Notes: generated by a model from the letters alone, not told the origin. Positions 1 through 8,562 are shown, numbered from the stretch's first letter. The stretch: 49,306 nucleotides of DNA from Rhodanobacteraceae bacterium (GCA_025350865.1 JANXWZ010000160.1:1-49306), one strand, 5' to 3'. Translations and numbers: made by a program.

Positions 1-60
1 GTCATCGATTCGTCCTCAGGTGGATGAATTCAGCATACCGGAAGAGAAATTCTCTCCAGC

Positions 61-1128
61 TCAGGGTTTTGTCTTCGCTGGCTTTCGCGTTCCGGTCGAT
101 ATTCGCTTGAACACAAATTCCTGCATCAGATTGCTCACGCCCTGCTGCAAAGCGTTCAGCAGCCCCACCTCCACTGTCTCCGCCCAACCCGTCCGGCTGC
201 TCTCCGGGTAGTAGGTGTTGGAGATCGCACCTGTCGCCACGTCCCCCAGAACGCTCGAATAGTTCGGCTGCCACTTGCCGTTATCGCCCCGGCAGATGAA
301 GGCCGCAGCCAGTGCGTACAGTGCCCGCGTCGTCACCTTGCCCGTCCCCATGTAGAAGTAGCGCGGATCCTGCCGCAGCAGCGCGGGGAACACCGCACCG
401 CCCAGCAGACTGCCCACCGTTCCATCGGCCAGCGACGCACCGTACCGCTTGCCGAAACCAACCGCGCCCTGCCCATACTCCGGAAACGCATTCGTCCCCT
501 GCTCGATGCCTGCGGCGATCCCCGAGATCAGGAAGTTCGCCGGATCGACGATCCCGCGCACCGACAGTTTGAACTTCTGCCGAGCGTTCATTGGCGGTGC
601 GTTCCAGTTGTAGGTGACATAGAAATTCGGAATGAACCCAGCCACCCGCTGCTTCTCCTCGGCTTTGATGTCCTCTTCCGCAACGTCATGCCTGGAGAAC
701 GTGACCTCCACATCGACAGCAGCGGTGGCTACGGGGAGCTTGATGTTGGGTGTCTCCAGCGTCTCCTCGCCATGCAGCGCAAAGGCTCTCGTGACGGTCG
801 CAAATCCCTCGGACGCAATCGTCAGCGTGACGTTGCCGGCGGGTACATCCAGCATGCTGAAGTAGCCATCGCCATCCGCCGTTACCTTGCGCGGCGCGGC
901 GCGGCCCCCGTCTAACACCAGCGTTATCGTCGCCCCGGCGATTGCGTCGCCGTCGGCATCGGTCACCGTGCCACTGATGCTGCCGGCTTTTCCGGCCGCC
1001 TGACGTCCGTCATCCGGCGCGTCAGGCAGGACGCTTGTTTGGGCTTGCAATGGAAACGCCAGCAAGCAGAACGCCAGCAACATGGCAACGATCCGCCCAA
1101 CCCATCTCCCGACAGGGCCGCTCAACAC
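61..1128 (-). CDS. Exported carboxypeptidase-regulatory-like domain protein
   Basis: A protein of 355 residues. I start it at a GTG at 1128, preceded by GGAAGG, because this gives a clean signal peptide (GRWVGRIVAMLLAFCLLAF, cleavage after LQAQ); an ATG at 1083 is the alternative, and the reading frame is also open further upstream to 1260. After the signal peptide, roughly residues 45-125 look like a carboxypeptidase-regulatory (transthyretin-like) beta-sandwich, with the motif SGTVTDADGDAIAGATITL. The remaining ~200 residues contain the block GFIPNFYVTYNWNAPPMNAR and a glycine- and alanine-rich part that I associate from memory with an acidobacterial family of unknown function. It is probably periplasmic or outer-membrane associated. 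It is transcribed divergently from the sigma-factor gene. Exported status is well supported; molecular function is unknown. Confidence 0.75.
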   Translation of the reverse strand: MLSGPVGRWVGRIVAMLLAFCLLAFPLQAQTSVLPDAPDDGRQAAGKAGSISGTVTDADGDAIAGATITLVLDGGRAAPRKVTADGDGYFSMLDVPAGNVTLTIASEGFATVTRAFALHGEETLETPNIKLPVATAAVDVEVTFSRHDVAEEDIKAEEKQRVAGFIPNFYVTYNWNAPPMNARQKFKLSVRGIVDPANFLISGIAAGIEQGTNAFPEYGQGAVGFGKRYGASLADGTVGSLLGGAVFPALLRQDPRYFYMGTGKVTTRALYALAAAFICRGDNGKWQPNYSSVLGDVATGAISNTYYPESSRTGWAETVEVGLLNALQQGVSNLMQEFVFKRISTGTRKPAKTKP

Positions 1129-1424
1129 GTTGCCTTCCCAGTTTCGGTTGCGAGCGTTACCCAGACACTGCCTCTTCGATTCCGTGGCGAACGTGGATTC
1201 GATCCATCGAATTTTTTTGGAACCAATTAATACTTTGACGGCTCGCCCGGACCAATGCAAGCCCCCCGGCTTTAGACGCGGCTATGTCCCGTGTCTTCAA
1301 AGGGAGGTACCCGCGCGGTTGGCCGGAAAGCTTCGGCCCGCCTCGAATAGACACCAAAAAGAATCCCGGATCATCCGAACAATTCTCCCCGCTCTCCGGT
1401 CTTAGCCAGTGAGGGCATTCACCC

Positions 1425-2015
1425 ATGGATGGGATTGCTCAGGCACTGGCCGCCGTCGACGAGATCGTACCGCCAATACCTGCACAGCCAGATCGAACCG
1501 AACGGGACGCGGCTTTTGCCGCTCTCGTGGACCGGCACTCCCGGTTCCTCTACCGGGTCGCGTTTGGCCTGCTCAGAAATCCCCAGGACGCGGAGGACGC
1601 CGTGCAGGACACATTCCTGAAGCTTTATCGGCACGATGCCTGGCAAGCCATGGACAACGAACAAGCCTTTCTCGCCCGCGCCGTCTGGCGTACCGGGCTC
1701 GACCGCCTGTCCACAGCCGGAGCCAAGGCTATGAAGAATTCCGAAGATGTGACCGAAATGGAAATCGCCAGCGTGGCCGCGTCGCCGGAAGAGTCCGCAC
1801 TCGGTGCCTCTGCCCGCGCGGTGATGAAGGCGCTGATCGAAGCGCTCCCCGAATCGCTCCGGCAACCGCTCGTGCTCAGCGCTGTCGAAGGTATGCGCTC
1901 CTACGAAGTCGCTGTCGTCCTCGGCATTCCCGAGGGCACCGTCCGCACCCGCGTCTCGCGCGCCAAAGTTGAGTTGCGCCGCCGCTTCCTTGCCATGCAG
2001 GAGGTGCGAGCATGA
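1425..2015 (+). CDS. ECF-type RNA polymerase sigma factor
   Basis: A protein of 196 residues, the usual size for an ECF sigma factor. Region 2 spans about residues 28-95 and contains the typical stretch FGLLRNPQDAEDAVQDTFLK, which binds core polymerase and the -10 element. Region 4 spans about 138-190 and has the helix-turn-helix signature YEVAVVLGIPEGTVRTRVSR for -35 recognition. The stop codon overlaps the start of the following TonB-like gene by four bases (ATGA at 2012-2015), so the two are probably co-translated. No ordinary anti-sigma gene is adjacent; the overlapping membrane protein is the only candidate partner. Target promoters cannot be read from the sequence. Confidence 0.93.
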   Translation: MDGIAQALAAVDEIVPPIPAQPDRTERDAAFAALVDRHSRFLYRVAFGLLRNPQDAEDAVQDTFLKLYRHDAWQAMDNEQAFLARAVWRTGLDRLSTAGAKAMKNSEDVTEMEIASVAASPEESALGASARAVMKALIEALPESLRQPLVLSAVEGMRSYEVAVVLGIPEGTVRTRVSRAKVELRRRFLAMQEVRA

Positions 2016-2935
2016 CCCCCGACCCGATCGACCTGCTGATGGAAGACGTTCTCCACGAGGTCGCCAACCCCGCCGCGTCCCACGATTTCGCCACCAGACT
2101 CACCCCAAGGAGCCTCACCATGACGACCGCCGCCGCCCCCTCCAACCTCCTCATGTTCACTCCCCTCGACAGCGCCCCCAGCCGCGGAATATCGCGCAGC
2201 TCTGTCTCCATCGCGATCCTCCTCAACCTCGCTGCAATCCTGCTGCTGATGGTGCAGGTCCGCACAGCGAACCTAGCGTCTATCCACCAGGCCATAGCCC
2301 TCACGGAATTGGTTCTCCCACCGCCCACCCCGCCCCGGCTCAAGACCGCCAACGGCGGCGGCGGCAATCCCGGCCCTGCCCCTGTAAACAAGGGCAATCC
2401 GCCCAGATTTGCCGCCCAGCCGCTGAACCCACCCAAGGCGCCGCCCCTTCAGGATCCCAAGGTCATCATCGAACCCACCATCGATGTCGACCCCAACTTG
2501 AAGATGGCCCGCACCGATTTACTCAGCCTCGGACTCCCTAACTCCCCTAACGTCGGGACCTCGCTGGGCAATGGGCGAGGAACGGGCATTGGCTCCGGGA
2601 ACGGCAGTGGCATTGGCCCCGGCAGTGGCGGCAACATGGGCGGCGGCATACGCCACATCGGCGGCGGCGTTATAGCCCCTCAGGTCCTCTACGCGCCGGA
2701 GCCCGAGTTCTCCGAGGAAGCCCGCAAGGCCAAAATCTCCGGCAACGTCCTCGTCTACCTCGTAGTCGACGCAAGCGGTCGCCCCACCCGCCTGCGTGTC
2801 GCCCGCGGCCTTGGTGCCGGGCTCAACGAAAAGGCCTTGGACGCCGTCAGCCACTACAAGTTCAAGCCCGCAATGGAGAACGGCCAGGCAGTCGCGGTGG
2901 AAATGTACGTCGACGTCAACTTCCAGATCTTCTAG
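2012..2935 (+). CDS. TonB-family energy transducer with long cytoplasmic N-terminus
   Basis: A protein of 307 residues. Residues 1-63 are predicted cytoplasmic, 65-83 form one hydrophobic helix (SVSIAILLNLAAILLLMVQV), followed by a proline-rich periplasmic stretch, a glycine-rich linker (about 185-220) and a TonB C-terminal domain (about 225-307) with SGNVLVYLVVDASGRPTRLR and the terminal FKPAMENGQAVAVE block. TonB proteins use the proton motive force, via ExbB/ExbD, to power outer-membrane receptors. The N-terminal cytoplasmic part is much longer than the one or two dozen residues usual before the TonB helix. Because the gene overlaps an ECF sigma gene, that segment could contact the sigma factor; this is inference. 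ExbB and ExbD are not in the window. Confidence 0.88.
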   Translation: MTPDPIDLLMEDVLHEVANPAASHDFATRLTPRSLTMTTAAAPSNLLMFTPLDSAPSRGISRSSVSIAILLNLAAILLLMVQVRTANLASIHQAIALTELVLPPPTPPRLKTANGGGGNPGPAPVNKGNPPRFAAQPLNPPKAPPLQDPKVIIEPTIDVDPNLKMARTDLLSLGLPNSPNVGTSLGNGRGTGIGSGNGSGIGPGSGGNMGGGIRHIGGGVIAPQVLYAPEPEFSEEARKAKISGNVLVYLVVDASGRPTRLRVARGLGAGLNEKALDAVSHYKFKPAMENGQAVAVEMYVDVNFQIF

Positions 2936-2990
2936 GTGGAACCGCCTACGGGGTAAGATACTCGCAATCATCTTCCCCAAGGGCGGCTTC

Positions 2991-5114
2991 ATGCGGATTA
3001 GTTTTCTGGCAACACTTTGTTTCGTAGCGACGGCATCGGCACAACCCACCATCCACGGCAAATCCGGCATCGAGCTCCCCCCGCCGCCCACCGTCGCCAA
3101 ACATCCGGTCACTGACATCTACAAGCAAACCAGCGGCCCCGACGTTACCATCACCGACAACTATCGCTGGCTCGAAGACCCCAAATCCCCCGAGACCCGC
3201 GCCTACATCGACGCCGAAAACGCGTATACCCAGAAGTATCTCGACCAGCTCAAGACCCTGCCCGAAACCCGCGAGCAGATGGCGAAGCTGCTCAAGACGG
3301 ACTTCATCTCCACCCCCACCAAGCGCGGCGATCGATTCTTCTTTACCAAGCGCGCCGCGAACGAAAACCAGGCATCGATCTACCTGCGCCAGGGTCTGCA
3401 CGGAGCGGACCAGGTTCTGATCGACGCCAGCACCCTCAGCTCCGACCCCAACGTCTCGGTCTCCATGCTCGGCGTCACCGAGGACGGCAACACCCTCGTC
3501 TACGGCATTCGCGTCGGCGGTGCGGACGAGGTCGAAGTCCACTTTTTCGACCTCGCATCCCGGACCTCGAAGCCCGACATCCTGCCCACCGCCCGCTACT
3601 CTGGCGTCTCCGTCGCACCCGATGGCAAGGGCGTCTACTACAGCAAGCTCTTCCCGCACGAGGCTACGCGCGTCTTCTACCATCCATGGGCCCGCGCCAT
3701 CGCGGGCGACGCGCTCATCTTCGGCAACGAATATCGTGGCGAAAAGCTTGGCGAAATCGACTCCGTCAGCGCCCGCATCACCACCAACGGCCACTACCTC
3801 GTTGTTAACGTAAGCCAGGGAACGCCCGCGAAACACGTCTGGATTCTGCTCAAGGATCTGCGCGAGCGCGACTCGCTCTTCGTGCCGCTCGTCTACGGCA
3901 TCGAGAGCCGATTTCGCGCCCTCAACATCGACGATGACTTCTATGTCGACACCGACTACAAGGCCCCCAACCACCGCTTGCTCAAGGCCGTGCTGGGCAA
4001 GTCGCCCGACGAGTGGCCCACTATCATCCCCGAGGGCAAGGACGTTCTTGAAGGCGTCTCGCTCGTCGACCACAAGCTCTACGTGCTGCGCCTGCACGAC
4101 GTCCAGTCCGAGCTGACCGTTTATACCCTCGACGGAAAAGCGACGGGCCAGATCAAGTACCCGGGCATCGGCTCCGGCAGTGGGCTCAATGGTCGAGCCG
4201 AGGAGAAAGATGGCTTCTACACCTTTGAATCCATCATCACGCCGCCCACCATCTACCACTACGACACCACGACCGGTAAGACCGAGATATTTTCCGCAAG
4301 CAAGGTGCCATTCGACTCGGCGAGTTACGAATTGAAAGAAGTCTTTTATAAGTCGAAGGACGGCACCCGTGTCCCCATGTTTATTGCGGGTAAGAAGGGA
4401 CTGAAGCGCGATGGCTCCGAACGCGTCCTGATGACCGGATACGGCGGCTTCGCAGTCTCCGAAACGCCCGTCTGGAATCCCGAATACGCGTGGTGGCTAT
4501 CGCAGGGAGGCTACTTTGCCCTGCCCGACCTGCGCGGCGGCAACGAGTACGGCGAAGCATGGCACAAGGCCGCAATGTTCGAGCAGAAGCAGAACGTTTT
4601 CGACGACTGGTTCGCAGCCGCCGAATACCTGATCGCCAACAAATACACCTCACCCGCACACTTCGCCATTCGCGGCCGGTCCAACGGCGGCCTGCTGATG
4701 GGAGCCGCCATGACCCAGCGCCCCGAACTCTTCGGAGCCATCTGGTGCGGCTACCCACTGCTCGATATGCTGCGCTACCAGAAGTTCCTGATCGGCCGCA
4801 CCTGGATCACCGAGTACGGCAATGCCGAAAATGCCGCCGACTTCGGCTACATCTACAAGTACTCGCCCTACCACCGCGTCTTTGCCGGGACAAAGTATCC
4901 CGCTATCCTGTTCTTCACCGGCGATGGAGATACCCGCGTCGACCCCATGAACGCCCGCAAAATGACTCCGCTCATCCAAGAAGCATCCGGGTCCGGTCGT
5001 CCTATCCTGCTGCACTACTCGCTCAAAGGCGGACACAGCGCCGGCGTGAGTCAGACGCAATTAGTCGAAGACTACGCCGACGAAATGGCCTTCCTATGGA
5101 CGGAAACAAAATAG
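2991..5114 (+). CDS. Exported prolyl oligopeptidase (peptidase family S9A)
   Basis: A protein of 707 residues starting at the ATG at 2991, chosen because it gives a signal peptide (MRISFLATLCFVATASAQ); the open frame further upstream overlaps tonB. The N-terminal part (about 50-430) matches the S9A beta-propeller, opening with the family-typical DNYRWLEDPKSPETRAYID. The C-terminal alpha/beta-hydrolase domain carries the triad: Ser564 in GRSNGG, Asp647 in GDGDTRVDP and His682 in KGGHSAG. S9A enzymes cleave short peptides after proline; export implies periplasmic peptide scavenging or processing. It lies 55 bp after the TonB-like gene, so it may be in the same transcript. Function of the family is secure; substrate is not known. 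Confidence 0.95.
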   Translation: MRISFLATLCFVATASAQPTIHGKSGIELPPPPTVAKHPVTDIYKQTSGPDVTITDNYRWLEDPKSPETRAYIDAENAYTQKYLDQLKTLPETREQMAKLLKTDFISTPTKRGDRFFFTKRAANENQASIYLRQGLHGADQVLIDASTLSSDPNVSVSMLGVTEDGNTLVYGIRVGGADEVEVHFFDLASRTSKPDILPTARYSGVSVAPDGKGVYYSKLFPHEATRVFYHPWARAIAGDALIFGNEYRGEKLGEIDSVSARITTNGHYLVVNVSQGTPAKHVWILLKDLRERDSLFVPLVYGIESRFRALNIDDDFYVDTDYKAPNHRLLKAVLGKSPDEWPTIIPEGKDVLEGVSLVDHKLYVLRLHDVQSELTVYTLDGKATGQIKYPGIGSGSGLNGRAEEKDGFYTFESIITPPTIYHYDTTTGKTEIFSASKVPFDSASYELKEVFYKSKDGTRVPMFIAGKKGLKRDGSERVLMTGYGGFAVSETPVWNPEYAWWLSQGGYFALPDLRGGNEYGEAWHKAAMFEQKQNVFDDWFAAAEYLIANKYTSPAHFAIRGRSNGGLLMGAAMTQRPELFGAIWCGYPLLDMLRYQKFLIGRTWITEYGNAENAADFGYIYKYSPYHRVFAGTKYPAILFFTGDGDTRVDPMNARKMTPLIQEASGSGRPILLHYSLKGGHSAGVSQTQLVEDYADEMAFLWTETK

Positions 5115-5173
5115 CGGCCGTAAACGACGTTACACATTCCTCAATTTCGGGAGCATAATAAGTCCACTCAATT

Positions 5174-5199
5174 GTTGGAGATGGGCTGCAAGCTCCAAC
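5174..5199 (+). other. Hairpin in leader of small peptide gene
   Basis: GTTGGAG at 5174-5180 pairs with CTCCAAC at 5193-5199 across a 12-base loop, ending 18 bp before the ribosome binding site of the small gene at 5231. It may be an mRNA leader structure; no known riboswitch or leader family is recognised. Confidence 0.35.
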
Positions 5200-5230
5200 C
5201 GGCCCCAAATGTCAATCAAGGAGATTCTTT

Positions 5231-5416
5231 ATGCCTAATTCCACATTCGGAAGAGGACCAGTCACGCCACCCGTCCGCCGCGACGACACAACCACAACCG
5301 ACACCTCGGCTGTCACCGATCTTGGCCAACGCGGCGGAGTCCGCACTGATCTAGGCGAGCGCGGCGGAGTCCGCACCGCTGCAACCACGACGGCCAACGC
5401 AACCGCAAAAGAATAG
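5231..5416 (+). CDS. Small Thr/Gly/Arg-rich peptide with tandem repeat
   Basis: A predicted peptide of 61 residues. The start is well supported: AAGGAG at 5218-5223 lies seven bases before the ATG. The middle consists of two copies of a ten-residue unit, TDLGQRGGVR and TDLGERGGVR (DNA 5315-5344 and 5345-5374). These differ at four of 30 bases, two of them silent, the other two changing Gln to Glu. The rest is rich in Thr and Ala, with DDTTTTDT and TAATTTANATAKE. There is no signal peptide, membrane helix or cysteine. It sits between the prolyl oligopeptidase and the convergent yceH-like gene. I do not recognise a family. The ribosome binding site and the repeat argue for a real gene; its function is unknown. 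Confidence 0.6.
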   Translation: MPNSTFGRGPVTPPVRRDDTTTTDTSAVTDLGQRGGVRTDLGERGGVRTAATTTANATAKE

Positions 5417-5443
5417 CGGCAGCGTGACCATCCATTGGCAGAC

Positions 5444-6049
5444 TTACTCGATTGCCACTAGCCTGGCCTCGAGCTGATTCAATCTCTCTTCCAGCGCCCG
5501 CACCCGCTCCAGCAGCGAGTCAGGGTCTTGCTGCGCCGGAGCAGCTTGCACTGGCTGATCGTTCGGATCGCCCAACAGGTGCATCCAGCGAGCCTCCCGC
5601 GATCCCGGAGCCTTCGCCAGCACCGCCGTGAGCGGAGTCTCGCGCCCTGCCAGCCGATCCAGCGTAGCCTGCACACTCGCCAACTCGTCAAACTGATGCA
5701 TCCTGTCCGACCGGCTGCGCAATTCTCCGGGAGTCTGCGGACCGCGTAACAGTAGCAGGCAGATCACAGCCGTTTCATCCCGGCGCAGGTTCAGCACGGT
5801 GCGGATGCGATGCTCGTAGCGCGGAACCCGCCCGGAGTCGCGCGCCGCAGCCACCAGTTCCAGATCCTGCAACACATGCAGCGCCGTCCGAACCTCGTCC
5901 TCCGTGATATCCATCACCGGATCGCGGCTCGAACGCTGGTTGCACGCCGATATCAGCGAGTTCACCGTCAGCGGATACTGATCCGGCGTAGTCATCTCTT
6001 TTTCCATCAGCGCGCCAAGGACGCGAAGGCTGTGCGGGTTCAGGGGCAT
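5444..6049 (-). CDS. YceH/UPF0502 (DUF480) family protein
   Basis: A protein of 201 residues beginning MPLNPHSLRVLGALMEKEM, close to the start expected for this family. The first ~170 residues form two winged-helix-like repeats, with conserved stretches YPLTVNSLISACNQRSSRDP and LLLRGPQTPGELRSRSDRM. The C-terminus (about 172-201) is a predicted coiled coil (LLERVRALEERLNQLEARL). The family is widespread in bacteria but its role is not established; a nucleic-acid-binding or regulatory function is inferred from the fold. It reads convergently toward the small peptide gene. Confidence 0.88.
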   Translation of the reverse strand: MPLNPHSLRVLGALMEKEMTTPDQYPLTVNSLISACNQRSSRDPVMDITEDEVRTALHVLQDLELVAAARDSGRVPRYEHRIRTVLNLRRDETAVICLLLLRGPQTPGELRSRSDRMHQFDELASVQATLDRLAGRETPLTAVLAKAPGSREARWMHLLGDPNDQPVQAAPAQQDPDSLLERVRALEERLNQLEARLVAIE

Positions 6050-6084
6050 CCCTCTAAGTTACAGGAGACCCTCAAAACCGTGCC

Positions 6085-6112
6085 CCATTCATCGCGCCTT
6101 TGCGATGAGTGG
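6085..6112 (-). terminator. Hairpin terminator candidate after aminotransferase
   Basis: An 11-bp stem with one G-T pair (6085-6095 with 6102-6112) and a six-base loop. Read on the minus strand it follows the aminotransferase stop by about 16 bp, and TTTT occurs shortly downstream. It separates this unit from the yceH-like gene. Confidence 0.5.
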
Positions 6113-6128
6113 AATCCCGCCACAAAGC

Positions 6129-7181
6129 CTAACTCAGCGCCGCCAGCAGAGCCTGCACATCCGCATCAGTGTTGTAGATCGACGGCGACACCCTCATCCG
6201 TCCCGGGTACAAACCCACTTCGATCTTCTTCGCCACCAGCCTGGCCGCAGTCGCCTGATCGTTTTCGACTGTGAACGCAATGATCGGCCCACCTGCATCT
6301 TCGGGCGTAATGCACGGATACCCCAGCCGGGGCATCTCACGCCGCAGCGTGGCATTCAGGCTCAACGCGTGGCGTTGGATATTCACAGGCCCCAGGCTTT
6401 TGATCCACGGCAACGAGTACGTCAACGCGGCAAGCACCCCGTCTGCAGTTCCCACCTCGGACTGAGCGGCCAGAATCGGTACCGGCGCATCGTCAGGAAG
6501 CACATTCTGCCTGAGGTAAAGGAAGCCCAGCCCATAGTCGCCCATCAGCCACTTATAGGTTGCTGCAGCCATAAAATCCACGCCACTCTCCCGCACATCG
6601 AGCGGCATGCACCCGACGGATTGCACCACGTCGGCATACACATACGCTCCGTGCGCGTGAGCCAAATCGCATATAGTATTCAAATTATGCTCAAAACCGT
6701 TGATGAAACTGATCCGAGACAGCGCAACCAGCCGCGTATTGCTGTTGATCGCGGCCCCCATATCGCTCATCTCGATCCGCCAATTCTTCGGCTTCACGAT
6801 CCGGACTTCGACGCCCCGCTTTCGCAGTTCAAAGTAGAAACTCAGCGAACGATCGTAGTGCAGCGCGTCGGTGACGATGTTGTATTCGCCCGGCTGGTCC
6901 AGGCCAAGTCCGTTCACGATCAGGTTTTCCCCCGCCGTGGTGCCGTTCACAAACGCGATCTCCGCCGGCACCGCGCCAATCAGGTCCGCAAACCCTTTCC
7001 GCACTGCAATCGACTCGGGCGAGTTCAGCCCCGGCGTCCAAATGCCTCGCGCCTTGGAATCGAGGTAGTCCGCCCTTGCCTGCTCCGCCCCCCGGCTGAG
7101 CGGATGCCACCGTGCGTTGTTCAGGTACACCTTGTCCTGCGCAACACCGAATTGCCACTGTGCCTGATCCTGATTCCTCAT
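6129..7181 (-). CDS. PLP-dependent class-V aminotransferase
   Basis: A protein of 350 residues starting at the ATG at 7181, which overlaps the tetR stop codon as ATGA. The frame is open upstream to 7283 inside tetR, but the overlap start fits the conserved N-terminus YLNNARWHPLS. Family features: NGTTAGENLIVNGL (79-92, phosphate-binding region), Asp184 in YADVVQSVG (contacts the pyridine nitrogen) and Lys210 in AATYKWLMGDYG (Schiff-base lysine). The class includes cysteine desulfurases, isopenicillin-N-epimerase-like enzymes and serine-type aminotransferases. The cysteine and loop pattern of NifS/IscS desulfurases is not evident, so an epimerase-like or unspecified enzyme is more likely. It is translationally coupled to the TetR regulator. 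Confidence 0.88.
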   Translation of the reverse strand: MRNQDQAQWQFGVAQDKVYLNNARWHPLSRGAEQARADYLDSKARGIWTPGLNSPESIAVRKGFADLIGAVPAEIAFVNGTTAGENLIVNGLGLDQPGEYNIVTDALHYDRSLSFYFELRKRGVEVRIVKPKNWRIEMSDMGAAINSNTRLVALSRISFINGFEHNLNTICDLAHAHGAYVYADVVQSVGCMPLDVRESGVDFMAAATYKWLMGDYGLGFLYLRQNVLPDDAPVPILAAQSEVGTADGVLAALTYSLPWIKSLGPVNIQRHALSLNATLRREMPRLGYPCITPEDAGGPIIAFTVENDQATAARLVAKKIEVGLYPGRMRVSPSIYNTDADVQALLAALS

Positions 7182-7771
7182 ACAGTAGATGCCGGTTGCG
7201 CGGCCTGAAACACTGGCCCCAGCAGCCCCAGGATCTGGTCTGCCATCGTCTCCGACGCGCATCGTTCCGGTGTCCGCACCCACTCCTTAGCTGCGCCGTA
7301 GATCGCCCAACTCAGCGTTGCGGCTAGCGTCGCGGCAGAAATCCCATTCTCTGGCGGGTGCTTCTCGATACCCTCCAGCAGCATCCGTCGCACCACGGCG
7401 ATCACGGCTGCCTCCATGTGCGGCTCCATCTGCATCTGGCGCTCGCACTCCAGGCGGGGCGTCGCAGCAAGGTAATCGCAAACCCCAAGCACCATGGCTC
7501 GTAGCGCCGAAGCGCATCCGCCATCGAACTGGACCCCACGCGCCGCCAGCAATCCGGCGAACCGTCCGGCCACCATACATTCCAGCAGGGCGAACTTGTC
7601 AGGGTAGTGGTCGTAAAAGGTCGCGCGGTTTACCGTCGCGGCCTCGGCGATATCCTGCACGGAGATCTTGTCGAACTCCTTTTCTTCCAGCAACTTGCCA
7701 AGGGATTCCTGCAAGAGCACACGGGTCCGCCGAATCCGTGGATCAACCGAGTCTGTCATGCTCTCCTGCAT
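7178..7771 (-). CDS. TetR/AcrR-family transcriptional regulator
   Basis: A protein of 197 residues. The N-terminal helix-turn-helix domain (about 12-62) contains ISVQDIAEAATVNRATFYDHYPDKFALL, typical of TetR family DNA-binding domains; the rest is a variable helical ligand-binding domain. Two starts are possible: ATG 7771 (MQES) or ATG 7759 (MTDS), the latter having AGGAG three bases upstream. It is transcribed divergently from azoR across a 113-bp gap holding a perfect inverted repeat, so it likely represses azoR and itself. Its stop overlaps the start of the aminotransferase gene. Confidence 0.92.
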   Translation of the reverse strand: MQESMTDSVDPRIRRTRVLLQESLGKLLEEKEFDKISVQDIAEAATVNRATFYDHYPDKFALLECMVAGRFAGLLAARGVQFDGGCASALRAMVLGVCDYLAATPRLECERQMQMEPHMEAAVIAVVRRMLLEGIEKHPPENGISAATLAATLSWAIYGAAKEWVRTPERCASETMADQILGLLGPVFQAAQPASTV

Positions 7772-7822
7772 CTTGTTCCCTGTAGAGTACTAAAAATCTC
7801 CGCGTCGGCAATAAACGACATT

Positions 7823-7845
7823 TGTCGATTATTCATAAATCGACA
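7823..7845. promoter_or_regulatory. TetR operator candidate between tetR and azoR
   Basis: A perfect inverted repeat: TGTCGATT, a 7-bp spacer ATTCATA, then AATCGACA. Flanking AAACGAC (left) and CGTTGTTT (right) extend the symmetry imperfectly. The size and the divergent location fit a TetR-dimer operator. Confidence 0.65.
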
Positions 7846-7884
7846 CTCGTTGTTTAGACATCAGATGCAGTAAGGAGATTCACA

Positions 7885-8514
7885 ATGCCCAAAACTCTGC
7901 TCCATCTTGACTCCAGCCCCATGGGAGAAGTTTCCGTCTCCCGCCATCTCACCGCCGAATTCGTAAAGAACTGGAAAGACGCGAACCGCGACGGCACCGT
8001 CGTCGTACGCGACACTACCATCAGCGCCATCCCACCGGTCGACGCCGCATGGGTTGGAGCTGTATACACCCCGGAAGCCGCCCTCACCGCCGCTCAGCGC
8101 GAAACCCTGGCGCTCTCCGACACCCTGATCGCGGAGCTCATCGCCGCCGACGAGTATGTGATCGGCGTTCCGATGCACAACTTCGGCATCTCCTCAACCT
8201 TGAAGCTCTGGATTGACCAGATTGCCCGCGTCAACAAGACCTTCTCCTACGCCACGGGGAGCCCCGTCGGTCTGTTGACCGGCAAACGCGCCACTATCCT
8301 GATAGCGTCGGGCGGGTCGTACGATGCCGGCACGGTGATGGCCTCCTACAACCACGTTGAGCCCTACCTGCGCACGGTCCTCGGCTTTCTGGGCGTTACC
8401 GACGTGACGGTTCTGGCCGCAGGTGGCGCCGCCGCGCTCAACCGTGGTGCCGATCGTCAGACCTTCCTGGAGCCCCACGTCGCCGCTGTGCGGGCCCAGT
8501 TCCAGCCCGCGTAA
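7885..8514 (+). CDS. azoR: FMN-dependent NADH:quinone oxidoreductase / azoreductase
   Basis: A protein of 209 residues, the normal length of AzoR. A ribosome binding site AAGGAG lies eight bases before the ATG. The flavodoxin-like fold is shown by the N-terminal HLDSSPMGEVSVSR phosphate-binding loop, the PMHNFGISSTLKLWIDQIAR segment (about 98-117) that in this family contacts FMN and the dimer partner, and IASGGSYDAG (about 139-148). These cytoplasmic dimers reduce quinones, and azo compounds, with two electrons from NADH and protect against quinone stress. Divergence from a TetR gene suggests induction by an electrophile or quinone. Confidence 0.93.
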   Translation: MPKTLLHLDSSPMGEVSVSRHLTAEFVKNWKDANRDGTVVVRDTTISAIPPVDAAWVGAVYTPEAALTAAQRETLALSDTLIAELIAADEYVIGVPMHNFGISSTLKLWIDQIARVNKTFSYATGSPVGLLTGKRATILIASGGSYDAGTVMASYNHVEPYLRTVLGFLGVTDVTVLAAGGAAALNRGADRQTFLEPHVAAVRAQFQPA

Positions 8515-8524
8515 GGATCGTGGA

Positions 8525-8562
8525 CCCCACCTCAATCCCGTGAGGCTGGGATTGAGATGGGG
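8525..8562 (+). terminator. Strong hairpin after azoR
   Basis: A 15-position stem with 14 pairs (8525-8539 with 8548-8562) and an eight-base loop, 10 bp after the azoR stop. No T-tract follows, so it may need Rho or act as an mRNA end. Confidence 0.5.

Noticed and set aside
1..60. Possible gene end at the left edge
   Set aside because: Only 60 bases lie beyond the first gene's stop codon; no gene can be supported.
2946..4259. Long open reading frame on the minus strand inside the prolyl oligopeptidase gene
   Set aside because: It is an antisense shadow caused by GC-rich third codon positions; the plus-strand peptidase has complete catalytic motifs.
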